DNA of 64,000 bases from an uncultured Flavobacteriales bacterium (GTDB taxonomy: Bacteria > Bacteroidota > Bacteroidia > Flavobacteriales_D > Sanyastnellaceae). The stretch lies in assembly GCA_949373165.1 (NCBI GenBank), contig CASICO010000002.1:1-64000 (forward strand), given 5' to 3'. This document shows, piece after piece, positions 32,715-42,110 of the stretch. The notes below the pieces were generated by a model. It did not search any database and was not told the DNA's origin. It worked only from the letters and a program-made list of their open reading frames with translations. Positions within the stretch are counted from its first letter, which is position 1. Each line of letters starts with the position of its first letter. The position numbers and the translations under genes are program-made.

Positions 32715-33881
32715 ATGGAATCGATTTTCGACTGGCTCGAACCTACAGAAGCCGGTCTCTTTGACCACTCAGACGGCATCGACCGTCTCCGGGACGTTTT
32801 GCGCATTCATCGCGCAGGAGACCGCCCTGACCTCGAAGGCTGCGCCGCAGCCATTGTTGGCGTGCTCGATCGCCGCGGAAGCGCCGATGGCGCGCAAACT
32901 GAACGCGCCGCAGAATGGGTCCGAAGCAAATTGTACCCCTTGACTGTGATGGAACGTTGGTCTGGCGTCGCCGACCTTGGCAACATTGTCGCGGGGCCCT
33001 CAGAGGGAGACACCCGCGCGGCACTGGATGTGGTTTGCCAGGAGCTCCACGCCAAGGACATCGTCCCAATCATCATTGGAGGAAGTCAAGCCCTCACCGT
33101 TGCGATGTATGCGTCCTATGTCCCACAGGACCGCCCCGTGAACGTAGTCACAGTAGATGCCGGCCTTGACTTCGGCGGCGACCCTCAGAAAACCAACAGC
33201 CTCAATTGGCTCAACCCACTCGTCCTCAACGAAGGGAGCCACCTCTTTGACCTCACCCAACTCGGTCATCAGCGATACTTGGTGGACGGTGACGCCGTGC
33301 AGCTCATGGAGAAAATGCACTTCGACTTGGTTCGTTTGGGAAGAATGCGCATGGACATGACTGCCGTTGAGCCTGCACTTCGCGATGCCGACATCGTGAG
33401 TTTCGACATGGGCGCAGTTCGGACCGCAGACCATCCGGCCTCGACAGAAGCTCGCCCCAATGGCCTGACCGGTGAAGAATTCTGTCAATTGGCCCGATAC
33501 GCTGGATACAGTGACCGACTCTCCTCTGTGGGATTCTTTGAGCACGACCCCTCTCGCGACGGCGATGGCCGTGGAGGACAACTCATCGCAGAGGCCATCT
33601 GGTGCTTCATCGAGGGGGTCATGAACCGCACCGGAGATCACCCTCGAGGGACCACGGAAGACTACCTCCAATACCGGGTGGTGCTCGAAAACGAAGAACA
33701 CGAGATTGTTTTCTACAAGAGTCCACGCAGCGACAGGTGGTGGATGGACGTTCCAACCCCTGGAGCAGGCAATCGAAAAGGAAGGCTCCTGCTTGTGCCT
33801 TGCGCCTATGAGGATTACCAGTCTGCTGCGGAAGGCAACCTCCCAGACAGGTGGTGGCGCACCCAACAAAAATTGAGCTAA
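32715..33881 (+). CDS. Ureohydrolase (arginase/formimidoylglutamase)-fold protein with degenerate metal site
   Basis: A 388-residue protein of the arginase/agmatinase/formimidoylglutamase fold, often annotated as formimidoylglutamase in Bacteroidota. The positions that bind the two manganese ions in true ureohydrolases are altered: the GGDHS motif is GGSQALT (residues 122-128), DAHxD is DAGLD (148-152), and SxDxDxxDP is SFDMGAVRTADHP (229-241). Most histidine and aspartate ligands are therefore lost and hydrolysis is doubtful. It lies between topA and the porP-gldKLMN locus, a placement I recall from other Bacteroidota, which hints at a structural or regulatory link to T9SS. The link is inference. 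Confidence 0.75.
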   Translation: MESIFDWLEPTEAGLFDHSDGIDRLRDVLRIHRAGDRPDLEGCAAAIVGVLDRRGSADGAQTERAAEWVRSKLYPLTVMERWSGVADLGNIVAGPSEGDTRAALDVVCQELHAKDIVPIIIGGSQALTVAMYASYVPQDRPVNVVTVDAGLDFGGDPQKTNSLNWLNPLVLNEGSHLFDLTQLGHQRYLVDGDAVQLMEKMHFDLVRLGRMRMDMTAVEPALRDADIVSFDMGAVRTADHPASTEARPNGLTGEEFCQLARYAGYSDRLSSVGFFEHDPSRDGDGRGGQLIAEAIWCFIEGVMNRTGDHPRGTTEDYLQYRVVLENEEHEIVFYKSPRSDRWWMDVPTPGAGNRKGRLLLVPCAYEDYQSAAEGNLPDRWWRTQQKLS

Positions 33882-33982
33882 ACCAACCTGTTTGCCGCCG
33901 CCACCCGTGAACCCACCCCAATTCGGCGCTCTCCTTGCCAACCAATTGCCACGAAACCAAGGATGAAGGCTGGATAATCGAG

Positions 33983-34009
33983 TTTGCAGGCGCAAGCTGC
34001 AGTAATTTG
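33983..34009 (+). promoter_or_regulatory. Possible promoter of the porP-gldKLMN locus
   Basis: TTTG in GAGTTTGCAG is followed about 16 bases later by TAATTTG, close to the Bacteroidota pair TTTG / TAnnTTTG but one base short in the second element. A small CCCC-GTCC-GGGG hairpin stands downstream near 34024-34037. No better candidate was seen in 33882-34074. Confidence 0.25.
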
Positions 34010-34074
34010 GGTATATTAGCCGACCCCGTCCGGGGACGTTTAGCAAGGAACCGATTGAAAACCAGCTGTTTGGA

Positions 34075-35025
34075 ATGAACCGCCATCTGCTCGCATTGAC
34101 AGCCATCCTTTGGACCACAGTTGCTGTGGCCCAACAGGACCCCCAATTCACACAGTTTTATCAGGACCGCATGTCCTTCAACCCCGCTTTTGCCGGTGCT
34201 GAACGACTGCAGTACATCAACGCGTTCTACCGCGATCAGTGGAGTGGACTGGACCGTGACCCCAACACAGCACTCATCCAATACAGTGGAAAGCCTGGGT
34301 TCATTCCAGGTGGCATCGGGTTGAGCTTCTTCCAAGACGCATTGGGTCAAGAGGAAAACACCGTGATCAAATTGGCCTATGCCTACCACATGCAGCCCGA
34401 CGCCAATGGCGGCGTGCTCAGCTTGGGCATTGCAGGCAACTACCTTGGCAAGACCTTGGGCAACGAGTGGATTTACATCGATGACAACGACGCGGTGATC
34501 CCTCAAAGCGAAAAGAGTGGAACCACCATTGATGCCGATTTGGGTGTTCTCTATCGTGTTCCTGGCAGCTATTACGCTGGAATTAGCACCACGCGTTTGG
34601 CCGCCACAGACTTAAAAGACCTGAACGTTTCCAGCGTTCGCCACCTCTATCTGCAAGCCGGATATGAGCAAGCTTTGGGCGATGGGTCTCTGCGTTTGCG
34701 GTCGCACCTTTTGGCCAAGACGGACTTGAACGCCACCACCGTCGACATTCACGCCAATGTCCTGTGGAACGACCTTCTCTATGGAGGACTGTCCATTCGC
34801 CCAGGCGATGCCATTGCGCCCGTACTCGGTTTCGAATACGGCACGACGAAAAATGAAAAGCTGAGCAAGTCGGAACAGATCTTCCGATTCGGATACAGCT
34901 ATGATGCCACTACCAGTGAACTCGCGAATTACAGCAGCGGGTCCCACGAAATTTTTGTGTCGTACATGTTCAATTTTGAACGGATTCCTATGCAGAGTCG
35001 TCATTCCAACCCAAGATTCCTTTGA
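34075..35025 (+). CDS. PorP/SprF family type IX secretion membrane protein
   Basis: A 316-residue outer-membrane protein with a signal peptide (to VAVAQQ) and the family opening DPQFTQFYQDRMSFNPAFAGA. Alternating strands through the remainder and a C-terminal SHEIFVSYMFNF are those of a small barrel. PorP/SprF proteins work with T9SS, in F. johnsoniae for delivery of the SprB adhesin or attachment to the PorE/GldM ring. It starts the cluster leading into gldKLMN and is probably co-transcribed. Confidence 0.9.
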   Translation: MNRHLLALTAILWTTVAVAQQDPQFTQFYQDRMSFNPAFAGAERLQYINAFYRDQWSGLDRDPNTALIQYSGKPGFIPGGIGLSFFQDALGQEENTVIKLAYAYHMQPDANGGVLSLGIAGNYLGKTLGNEWIYIDDNDAVIPQSEKSGTTIDADLGVLYRVPGSYYAGISTTRLAATDLKDLNVSSVRHLYLQAGYEQALGDGSLRLRSHLLAKTDLNATTVDIHANVLWNDLLYGGLSIRPGDAIAPVLGFEYGTTKNEKLSKSEQIFRFGYSYDATTSELANYSSGSHEIFVSYMFNFERIPMQSRHSNPRFL

Positions 35026-35129
35026 ATCGAGGCACGAAATGATGAAACCTGCACGTTGAATTGTCCGTAGTTATGGAACTGCAAGCCCTAACTGCTGGAC
35101 GGAAACCGTTCGTTAAAAGGATAGAAACC

Positions 35130-36497
35130 ATGAGAAACGCTGCGATTATTGCCTTCTTTGCCTTCGCTTTTGTAGGCTGCTACGGCGGCCCTGCTGGAGA
35201 GGTGGTTGGGGTTTACCCGCGGGAAGACTGGGTGCAAGTCAATCCCTATGGGATGAACTACATCCACTATGGCTCTTACACCATGGGACCAAGCGACCAA
35301 GACGTACCCTACGCCTTGACTGCTCGTTCCAAAACAGTGACCATTCCCGCTTTCTACATTGACATTCACGAAATCTCGAACAACGAGTACCGTCAATTCG
35401 TCGCTTGGGTGCAAGACAGCTTGTTCCGGGACGTTCTCCAAGAAAACGACTTCGAAGAATATTTCACAACCGAGAACAGCCAAGGACAGGAGCTTGACCG
35501 CTTCATTAACAAAGGCTACATCCTGAACTGGGAGGAGCCCATCGATCTGGAGAATGAAGACGTCTTCGATGCCCTTTACGACGAGTTTTACTTCCAAGGC
35601 TCTGACCAGTTTTATGACAAACGTCAGATTGACACACGCAAATTGAACTTCCGGTATTTCTGGCTCAACCTCCAAGCGGCAGCCAGCAAAAGCGGATTGG
35701 ATTTTGAAATCAATGAACCCAACCAGTTGGGCCAGCTAAACAGCATTCGCGGTCACAGCGACCGCGCACAGTTTGTGATCGAAGAAAACACCAATGTCTA
35801 CCCTGACACGTTGTGTTGGATTCGCGACTTCACTTACGGCTTCAATGAGCCCTTGACAGAAACTTACTTCTGGCACCCCGCCTATGATGATTATCCTGTA
35901 GTGGGCGTAACGTGGGGCCAAGCGCGTGCCTTCAATGCATGGAGAACACAGCTGCTCTCAACGTGGAAAGCGACCAACGGCGAAACCATGGTTCAAAGGT
36001 TCCGGTTGCCCAGTGAAGGGGAATGGGAGTTTGCTGCCCGTGGAGGAATTGACTTGGCTCCCTTCCCTTGGGGTGGGCCTTACATCCGCAACATCTACGG
36101 TTGCCCCTTGGCCAACTTCAAGCCCATGCGCGGTGACTACGTCGAAGATGCTGGTTGCCACACTGTGCCGATTGAGAGCTACAGCCCCAATGATTATGGC
36201 CTGTACCAAATGTCTGGGAACGTGGCCGAGTGGACCAACACTGCTTTCGATGAAACCGTGTACGACTTCAGCCACGACATGAGTCCGGAATATGAGTACA
36301 ATGCCATGGCAGACGATCCCCCTAGCTTGAAGCGTAAGGTGATCCGCGGTGGAAGCTGGAAAGACATTGGATACTATTGTCAGACTGGAACACGTTCATT
36401 TGAATATCAGGACACCGCAAAATCCTACATCGGATTCCGAAGTGCGATGAGCTACCTCGGTCGAGGTAAGAACGTGGATCCTGAAGACTTCAATTAA
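35130..36497 (+). CDS. gldK: T9SS ring-forming lipoprotein GldK
   Basis: A 455-residue lipoprotein: the signal peptide ends in AFVGC, so the mature protein starts at a lipidated cysteine. The body is a formylglycine-generating-enzyme (SUMF1)-like domain: FYIDIHEISNNEYRQFVAWV near the start, RFRLPSEGEWEFAARGG, DYGLYQMSGNVAEWTN, and RGGSWKDIGYYCQTGTRSF at the end. GldK/PorK forms the periplasmic ring with GldN/PorN under the outer membrane. The frame is open 23 codons upstream of the ATG used, but only the chosen start places the lipobox at a normal distance. Confidence 0.95.
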   Translation: MRNAAIIAFFAFAFVGCYGGPAGEVVGVYPREDWVQVNPYGMNYIHYGSYTMGPSDQDVPYALTARSKTVTIPAFYIDIHEISNNEYRQFVAWVQDSLFRDVLQENDFEEYFTTENSQGQELDRFINKGYILNWEEPIDLENEDVFDALYDEFYFQGSDQFYDKRQIDTRKLNFRYFWLNLQAAASKSGLDFEINEPNQLGQLNSIRGHSDRAQFVIEENTNVYPDTLCWIRDFTYGFNEPLTETYFWHPAYDDYPVVGVTWGQARAFNAWRTQLLSTWKATNGETMVQRFRLPSEGEWEFAARGGIDLAPFPWGGPYIRNIYGCPLANFKPMRGDYVEDAGCHTVPIESYSPNDYGLYQMSGNVAEWTNTAFDETVYDFSHDMSPEYEYNAMADDPPSLKRKVIRGGSWKDIGYYCQTGTRSFEYQDTAKSYIGFRSAMSYLGRGKNVDPEDFN

Positions 36498-36571
36498 TAA
36501 AAAAGACCTCTTGGAAGTCACACCAAAGCGCATGAAACCCGCTTGACTTCTAAACCCAACCTGCAATAACA

Positions 36572-37381
36572 ATGGCGAGTAAGAAAAAAGGCCCCGCAAT
36601 GGGCGGCAAGAAGAAGAGCGGAGGAATCGGCGGTAAAGCCTGGAAGTCCTTCATGTCCAAACTCTACGGCTGGGGTGCAGCCATCGTGATTGTAGGGGCA
36701 TTGTTCAAAATTGAACACTGGGAAGGCGCTTCCGAAATGCTGATCATTGGACTCGGGACAGAGGCCTTCATCTTTTTCATGTCTGCCTTTGAGCCCCCTC
36801 ACAAAGATCCCAAGTGGGAATTGGTGTACCCAGAACTCGCCGATGAAGATGCTGAAGCTGGCCCCAAAAAGCCCGTCGATCAATTGGACGACATGCTCAA
36901 GGACGCTGGCGTCGACAACGCAGTGCTTTCGCGTCTTGGTGATGGCATGAGGCACTTGGGCGACCAAGCGATGTCTCTGAGCGAGGTCACAGATGCAGCA
37001 GCTGCAACGAGTGAGTATGGAGGCGCGCTGCGCACCGCAACCGAAAAAGTAAACGGACTGTCCAACACCTACGCAGAAGTGGCTGAGTCCTTGACAGGCC
37101 TTTCTGACAACAAGGACATGGGCACCGCTGCTGGTGAACAATTGCAGAAAATGAGCGAGAATTTGGGCAGCCTCAACGGGATGTACGAAGCTCAACTCCA
37201 GCAAATGGAAACCAGCCGCCAACTCTTTGATGGCATGGGCGCTTTGGTCCAGAACTTGAACGACAGCGTTGAAGACACCAAGAAATACAAGGAGAACATT
37301 GCCGAGCTCTCGACCAGCCTCGAGGCCTTGAACACTGTTTATTCTAACATGCTGAACGCCATGGGTAACTCCCGCGGTTGA
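36572..37381 (+). CDS. gldL: T9SS/gliding motor protein GldL
   Basis: A 269-residue inner-membrane protein. After a basic N-terminus, two membrane helices follow (GWGAAIVIVGALFKIEHWEG and MLIIGLGTEAFIFFMSAF) and then a long cytoplasmic coiled-coil region. The glutamate within the second helix and the FKIEHWEGA loop are family features. GldL forms a pentamer around a GldM dimer and converts proton-motive force into rotation that drives secretion and gliding. It lies 74 bases after gldK and 29 before gldM. Confidence 0.95.
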   Translation: MASKKKGPAMGGKKKSGGIGGKAWKSFMSKLYGWGAAIVIVGALFKIEHWEGASEMLIIGLGTEAFIFFMSAFEPPHKDPKWELVYPELADEDAEAGPKKPVDQLDDMLKDAGVDNAVLSRLGDGMRHLGDQAMSLSEVTDAAAATSEYGGALRTATEKVNGLSNTYAEVAESLTGLSDNKDMGTAAGEQLQKMSENLGSLNGMYEAQLQQMETSRQLFDGMGALVQNLNDSVEDTKKYKENIAELSTSLEALNTVYSNMLNAMGNSRG

Positions 37382-37410
37382 TTCTTTTCTCCCCCAACAC
37401 GCACTAGATC

Positions 37411-39126
37411 ATGGCAGGAGCGAAGGAAACGCCGCGTCAGAAGATGATCGGGATGATGTACCTCGTCCTGACCGCACTTCTGGCATTGAACATCTCAAAG
37501 GAAATCCTGAACGGTTTCGTTAAAGTGGAGCGCGGCTTGCGCAAAACGGACCAAACCATTCAAGGGAAATCCCGAGAATCTATGCTGGACTTTGAGGCGA
37601 AATACCTCCAAGACCAAGACAAAGTCAAGCCTTATTACGACGCCGCTAAGGACGTTGAAAGACAGGCAGACGAGCTCTACAACCACATTACCCAACTGAA
37701 GGCGAACATCATGGCCGTGGCCAGTGGAGAACGTGAAGTTGTGGAAGCTGGAGGTGACTTGTCGAACTACATCGGGTTGGACAATTTCTCACGCCGGGAC
37801 ACCGCCATGAGCATTGAGTTCTTGGAAAAGAAAGATGAGTACCAAGAAATCACTTCCTACCTCGTAGGGGGTGAACCTGGTTCACCAAAATCAGGTCCTT
37901 TCACGGCCAGCGAGCTCAAAGAAAAACTGCAGGGCTTCCGCGATTCCATGAAAGACATCGCGTTCACAGATGTCGTTGGAAATGCCTTTGAAGTCTCGCC
38001 AGGGATGAAGGCCTCTTTCGACAAGACTTTTGTTTACGGCAAAGAAATCGAAGACGGAAAAGAGGTCCTCTGGGAAGCCGCGAACTTCTTTGATGTTCCG
38101 ATTGCTGCCGTTATACCGATCCTTTCGAAGCTTCAAATTGACGTAGAAAACGCCAAGGCCAACATGCTCACTGAGCTCATTGCTGGCATTGACGGAAAGA
38201 GCTTCAAGTTCACCAACCTGATGCCTTTGGTGGTGCCCGAAAGCAACTACATCCTCCGCGGTGATAGCTTCCGAGCTCAAGTTCTGTTGGCGGCCTTTGA
38301 TGCGACCAACAGTCCAAACATCTATGTTGACGACCGGAACTTTGACGGTTCTGACTCAACGCTGCTCGCCTACGATGGCAAAGACCCTCTGGACATTGAA
38401 GGTGGTCTAGGCCAACTGAGAATCGGAACCCGTGGCATGCCCCTGGGCGAGCGCTCTTACAAAGGACTGATTCGCTTCCAAGGACCCGATGGCTCCGTGG
38501 GAGACTATCCTTTCTACACGCCTGAATTCACAGTTGCCGAACCTGCCCTGGTGGTGAGTCCCACCAAGATGAACGTCTTCTACCGCGGAGTACCCAATCC
38601 CGTAGAAATCTCTGTTCCAGGCGTGAGTAGCGACAAGCTAGATGTTCGCATCACCGGTGGACACAAAATCAAGCCCGACGGTGAAACCTTCATCATTGAG
38701 CCCGGTGCTGGGTCCGAAGCAGAGATTGTGGTCACGGCAACCTTGCCGGACGGCAGCAAGAAAAGCTTGCCCGGTCGTCCCTTCCGTGTGAAGCGAATCC
38801 CCGACCCCGCCCCGCGTTTTGCAGGAAAATCAGCTTCGGACAAAACCATCACCAAGGTTCTCCTTGAAAATGCGCCCTCTGTCGGTGCCTTGATGGAAAA
38901 TTTTGATTTCGATGTGGTGGTTCGGGTGAAACGATTCAACGTTACCGTGACCAAAGGCGGAACATTCGTTGAGCAAAGCAGCAATTCGAACATGGTGACC
39001 TCCAACATGAAGGAGCTCTTCCGCTCTGTCGGAAGAGGATCTGTCGTGTACATTGAAGACATCGTGGTCTCCATGCCTGATGGCACAGAGCGCGCGTTGC
39101 CCACCATGAAACTCAAAGTGATCTGA
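37411..39126 (+). CDS. gldM: T9SS/gliding motor protein GldM
   Basis: A 571-residue protein with a single N-terminal membrane helix (MMYLVLTALLALNISKEIL) that sits inside the GldL ring and a periplasmic part of four domains that reaches the GldK/GldN ring. It ends in LPTMKLKVI. It transmits motor torque across the periplasm. The stop TGA overlaps the ATG of gldN by one base, so translation is coupled. Confidence 0.95.
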   Translation: MAGAKETPRQKMIGMMYLVLTALLALNISKEILNGFVKVERGLRKTDQTIQGKSRESMLDFEAKYLQDQDKVKPYYDAAKDVERQADELYNHITQLKANIMAVASGEREVVEAGGDLSNYIGLDNFSRRDTAMSIEFLEKKDEYQEITSYLVGGEPGSPKSGPFTASELKEKLQGFRDSMKDIAFTDVVGNAFEVSPGMKASFDKTFVYGKEIEDGKEVLWEAANFFDVPIAAVIPILSKLQIDVENAKANMLTELIAGIDGKSFKFTNLMPLVVPESNYILRGDSFRAQVLLAAFDATNSPNIYVDDRNFDGSDSTLLAYDGKDPLDIEGGLGQLRIGTRGMPLGERSYKGLIRFQGPDGSVGDYPFYTPEFTVAEPALVVSPTKMNVFYRGVPNPVEISVPGVSSDKLDVRITGGHKIKPDGETFIIEPGAGSEAEIVVTATLPDGSKKSLPGRPFRVKRIPDPAPRFAGKSASDKTITKVLLENAPSVGALMENFDFDVVVRVKRFNVTVTKGGTFVEQSSNSNMVTSNMKELFRSVGRGSVVYIEDIVVSMPDGTERALPTMKLKVI

Positions 39127-39986
39127 TGATGAACCCAGTACGACATCTCGTGACCCTCGGGTGTGCCTTGTTGTTCGCCTTTGGCGGTCAAGCACAGACC
39201 CAGTCCGTCCTCGACGGCGCTTATGTGAAGGAAACCAACCTCACCAAGCGGGTGGTGCCATACCCGTCACTCCGGGAGGCTGATGTGATGTACGTGCGTC
39301 GTATCTGGCAAGACATTGATCTCCGCCAGAAAATCAATCAAATGTTTTACTTCCCGGTGGACCCCATCGAGGATAGAAAAAACCTGTTTGATGTGATTCG
39401 TTACGCTCTGGAAACTGAAGGATCCCTGACCGCGTATTCCACCGGTCCAGCCGGCGATGACGATGAGTTTCGATACACCATGACCCCTTCGGAGGTGGAC
39501 TCCATGTTGAATCCAATTGTCATCATTCCTCAATTTGACCCCATTACCGGAGAGGTAATCGGATCCATGGAAGCGGCCACCACCATCAACAGTCAAGACA
39601 TTGTGCGTTACCGCATCAAAGAAGACTGGGTATGGGACCGTCAACGAAGCCAGCGCCACATCCGAATCATCGGTTTGGCCCCCATCATCGAGAAAAAGGA
39701 CGACGAGGGCAATTCACAGGGTCTTGCGCCACTCTTTTGGCTCTATTACCCAGAATGCCGTTACGTCTTTGCCAATTCTGAATGCTACAACTACGCCAAT
39801 GACGCGCAGCGTCGGACGTTTGAAGAAATTTTCCAGAAGCGTTACTTCTCGAGCTACATCATCAAGGAGACCAACGTCTTCGATCGCTCCATTAGTGATT
39901 ACGCCCAAGGTCTTGATGCCCTGCTCGAATCTGAACGCATCAAAGACGAACTTTTTACCATTGAGCACGACCTCTGGCATTATTGA
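39126..39986 (+). CDS. gldN: T9SS ring protein GldN
   Basis: A 286-residue periplasmic protein with a signal peptide (cleavage near FGGQAQ). Family stretches include MYVRRIWQDIDLRQKINQMFYFP, the long VRYRIKEDWVWDRQRSQ, and LFWLYYPECRYVFANSE. GldN/PorN pairs with GldK in the ring that links the motor to the translocon. ATG codons at 39126 and 39129 are both possible. It is the last gene of the T9SS core; a terminator follows 27 bases after the stop. Confidence 0.95.
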   Translation: MMNPVRHLVTLGCALLFAFGGQAQTQSVLDGAYVKETNLTKRVVPYPSLREADVMYVRRIWQDIDLRQKINQMFYFPVDPIEDRKNLFDVIRYALETEGSLTAYSTGPAGDDDEFRYTMTPSEVDSMLNPIVIIPQFDPITGEVIGSMEAATTINSQDIVRYRIKEDWVWDRQRSQRHIRIIGLAPIIEKKDDEGNSQGLAPLFWLYYPECRYVFANSECYNYANDAQRRTFEEIFQKRYFSSYIIKETNVFDRSISDYAQGLDALLESERIKDELFTIEHDLWHY

Positions 39987-40013
39987 GCCTGAGATTGAAA
40001 AGAACCCCAAGAA

Positions 40014-40038
40014 AACGCCCACCTTTGTGGGCGTTTTT
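40014..40038 (+). terminator. Intrinsic terminator of the gld locus
   Basis: AACGCCCAC-CTTT-GTGGGCGTT is a nine-base-pair stem followed by a T tract on the plus strand, immediately after gldN. It separates the T9SS genes from the ABC-F gene, whose ATG follows 15 bases later, so read-through or a promoter inside this short gap must serve that gene. Confidence 0.9.
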
Positions 40039-40053
40039 GTTGCCCCCGACCCC

Positions 40054-42030
40054 ATGCTCAACCTCAACCAAATCGGCGTCCATTTTGGCGAGAGAACCTT
40101 GTTCGAAAACATCTCGCTTGCCGTGGGTGGAAAGGACAGGGTTGGGCTTGTGGGACGCAACGGTGCCGGCAAATCCACTTTGCTCAAAATCATTGCTGGC
40201 GTGCAAAACGCGAGCGAAGGCACTTGCGTAACCCCCAAAGATTACCGCATCGGTTACCTCGCTCAGGAGATGGAGCACAACGAAGAGGCCACAATCATTG
40301 AAGAAGCACAAAGTGCCTTTGCTGTCTACCAAGAACTGGAGGCGGAGATTGACCGGATTTCTGCAGAAATCACAGAGCGTACGGACTACGAAACCGATGC
40401 CTATTCCCGGTTGATTGAAAGGTTGGGCGAAGCGAACGACCAACTCGCCCTGATGGGAACAGGGGCGAAAGAGGAACAAACGCAGCGCGTGCTTCAGGGC
40501 TTGGGGTTTCGACCCGAAGACATGGACCGCAAAATGAACGAGTTCAGTGGGGGATGGAAAATGCGTGTGGAGTTGGGCAAACTCTTGCTCGTGGCTCCCG
40601 ATTTGCTCTTGTTAGACGAGCCCACCAACCACTTGGACATTGAGTCCATTGAATGGTTGGAGAATTTCCTCAAGTACTACCCCGGCTCCATGGTTCTGAT
40701 TTCGCACGACCGGACCTTCCTCGACAATGTGACCGATCGAACCGTCGAAATCACATCCACACGTGTGCACGACCACAAGGCTTCGTACAGCAAATACATG
40801 GCTTGGCGTGAAGAAGAATTCGCCCGTCAAGAATCTGCAGCCAAACAGCAACAGAAGGACATTGCCCATACCGAGGAGTTGATCAACAAGTTCCGGGCCA
40901 AAAAGAACAAAGCTGCATTCGCCCAAAGCTTGATCAAGAAGCTCGACAAAATGGAGCGAATCGAGATTGACCAGTTCGAAAATGGCGAAATGCGTTTCCG
41001 CTTCCCGCCGGCACCACGGGCAGGAAAGGTGGTGGTCGAGGCCCAACGGCTGGCCAAGCGTTTCGATGACCTCGAAGTCTTCCGAGAAGTGGACTTGATG
41101 ATTGCCCGTCAAGACAAAGTGGCACTGGTGGGGAAAAACGGTGCGGGAAAAACGACACTCACCCGCATTCTACTCGGAGAACTCGAAGGAGAAGGGACCT
41201 GCGGTCTTGGACACAACGTGGACGTCGGTTATTATGCTCAGAACCAAAGTGACGAGCTCGATGGCGAATTGACCGTGTTTGAAACGATCGACAACGAGGC
41301 CACAGGAGATGTGCGAAAAAGGGTCAGGGCGTTGCTCGGCTCCTTCCTCTTTAGCGGTGAAGACGTGGACAAGAGAGTAAAGGTGCTCTCTGGTGGAGAG
41401 AAAGCCCGCCTGGCCCTCTGCAAGTTGATGCTGCACCCTTACAACTTGCTTGTGCTCGACGAGCCTACCAACCACTTGGACATGAAGGCCAAAGACGTGC
41501 TCAAACAGGCTTTGATGCATTACGATGGCACCCTCATCGTGGTCTCGCACGACCGGGACTTCCTCACCGGACTCACAGAATTGGTCTACGAGGTGACCCC
41601 TACCGGACTGCGTCAGTACATCGGTGACATCCAGCAGTTCTTGCTTGAAAAGCGCTCCGACACCATCGCCGCATACGAAGCCGGACGCAGCAATGGACCT
41701 GGCGGGAATCCCGGGGGAAAAGACACACAGGCCAAAATAAAAACCTCAGAAAAAGCTTCTGCAAAAGGAGACAGGAAACAAGCTTACGAGAATCAAAAGT
41801 TGGCCAAAAAGCTAAAGAACCGGATCAACAAGCGAGAGAAAGAAATCGCAGAATTCGAAGCCAAAGAAGCCGCCCTCAATGAGGAAATGTCGGCTTTGGA
41901 TCCCACCGACAGCATGGCCACGGTCGCCAAGGCCAAGGAGTTCGAAACCGTGCAACGTGACCTTCAAAAAGCATTGGACGATTGGGAAGCGGCCACCTCA
42001 GAATTGGAGGCGCTACACAACCTCGACTAA
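40054..42030 (+). CDS. ABC-F family ATPase
   Basis: A 658-residue soluble protein with two ABC domains in tandem and no membrane segments. NBD1 has GRNGAGKST, signature FSGGWKMRVELG and Walker B LLLLDEPTNHLD; NBD2 has GKNGAGKTT, LSGGEKARLALCK and LLVLDEPTNHLD. The linker (about residues 250-300) is charged and helical. The C-terminal 90 residues form a Lys/Glu-rich coiled coil, as in Uup/EttA relatives. ABC-F proteins bind the ribosomal E site and ease stalled translation; whether this one is an Uup, EttA or other subtype is not resolved. The long open frame upstream overlaps gldN and was rejected. Confidence 0.92.
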   Translation: MLNLNQIGVHFGERTLFENISLAVGGKDRVGLVGRNGAGKSTLLKIIAGVQNASEGTCVTPKDYRIGYLAQEMEHNEEATIIEEAQSAFAVYQELEAEIDRISAEITERTDYETDAYSRLIERLGEANDQLALMGTGAKEEQTQRVLQGLGFRPEDMDRKMNEFSGGWKMRVELGKLLLVAPDLLLLDEPTNHLDIESIEWLENFLKYYPGSMVLISHDRTFLDNVTDRTVEITSTRVHDHKASYSKYMAWREEEFARQESAAKQQQKDIAHTEELINKFRAKKNKAAFAQSLIKKLDKMERIEIDQFENGEMRFRFPPAPRAGKVVVEAQRLAKRFDDLEVFREVDLMIARQDKVALVGKNGAGKTTLTRILLGELEGEGTCGLGHNVDVGYYAQNQSDELDGELTVFETIDNEATGDVRKRVRALLGSFLFSGEDVDKRVKVLSGGEKARLALCKLMLHPYNLLVLDEPTNHLDMKAKDVLKQALMHYDGTLIVVSHDRDFLTGLTELVYEVTPTGLRQYIGDIQQFLLEKRSDTIAAYEAGRSNGPGGNPGGKDTQAKIKTSEKASAKGDRKQAYENQKLAKKLKNRINKREKEIAEFEAKEAALNEEMSALDPTDSMATVAKAKEFETVQRDLQKALDDWEAATSELEALHNLD

Positions 42031-42110
42031 ACCAACCCAGTATGAAGCGCAAACGGGAAATTCAGCTGGACGCTGTTTCTTCCTTTGCCCGGTTCACGGC
42101 CTTGTTTGGC

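Noticed and set aside
33000..34151. Minus-strand frame of about 383 codons across the ureohydrolase-fold gene and porP start
   Set aside because: It crosses two real genes and their promoter gap and has no domain.
39601..40053. Upstream extension of the ABC-F gene
   Set aside because: Overlaps gldN and its terminator; the ABC-F family start is the ATG at 40054.
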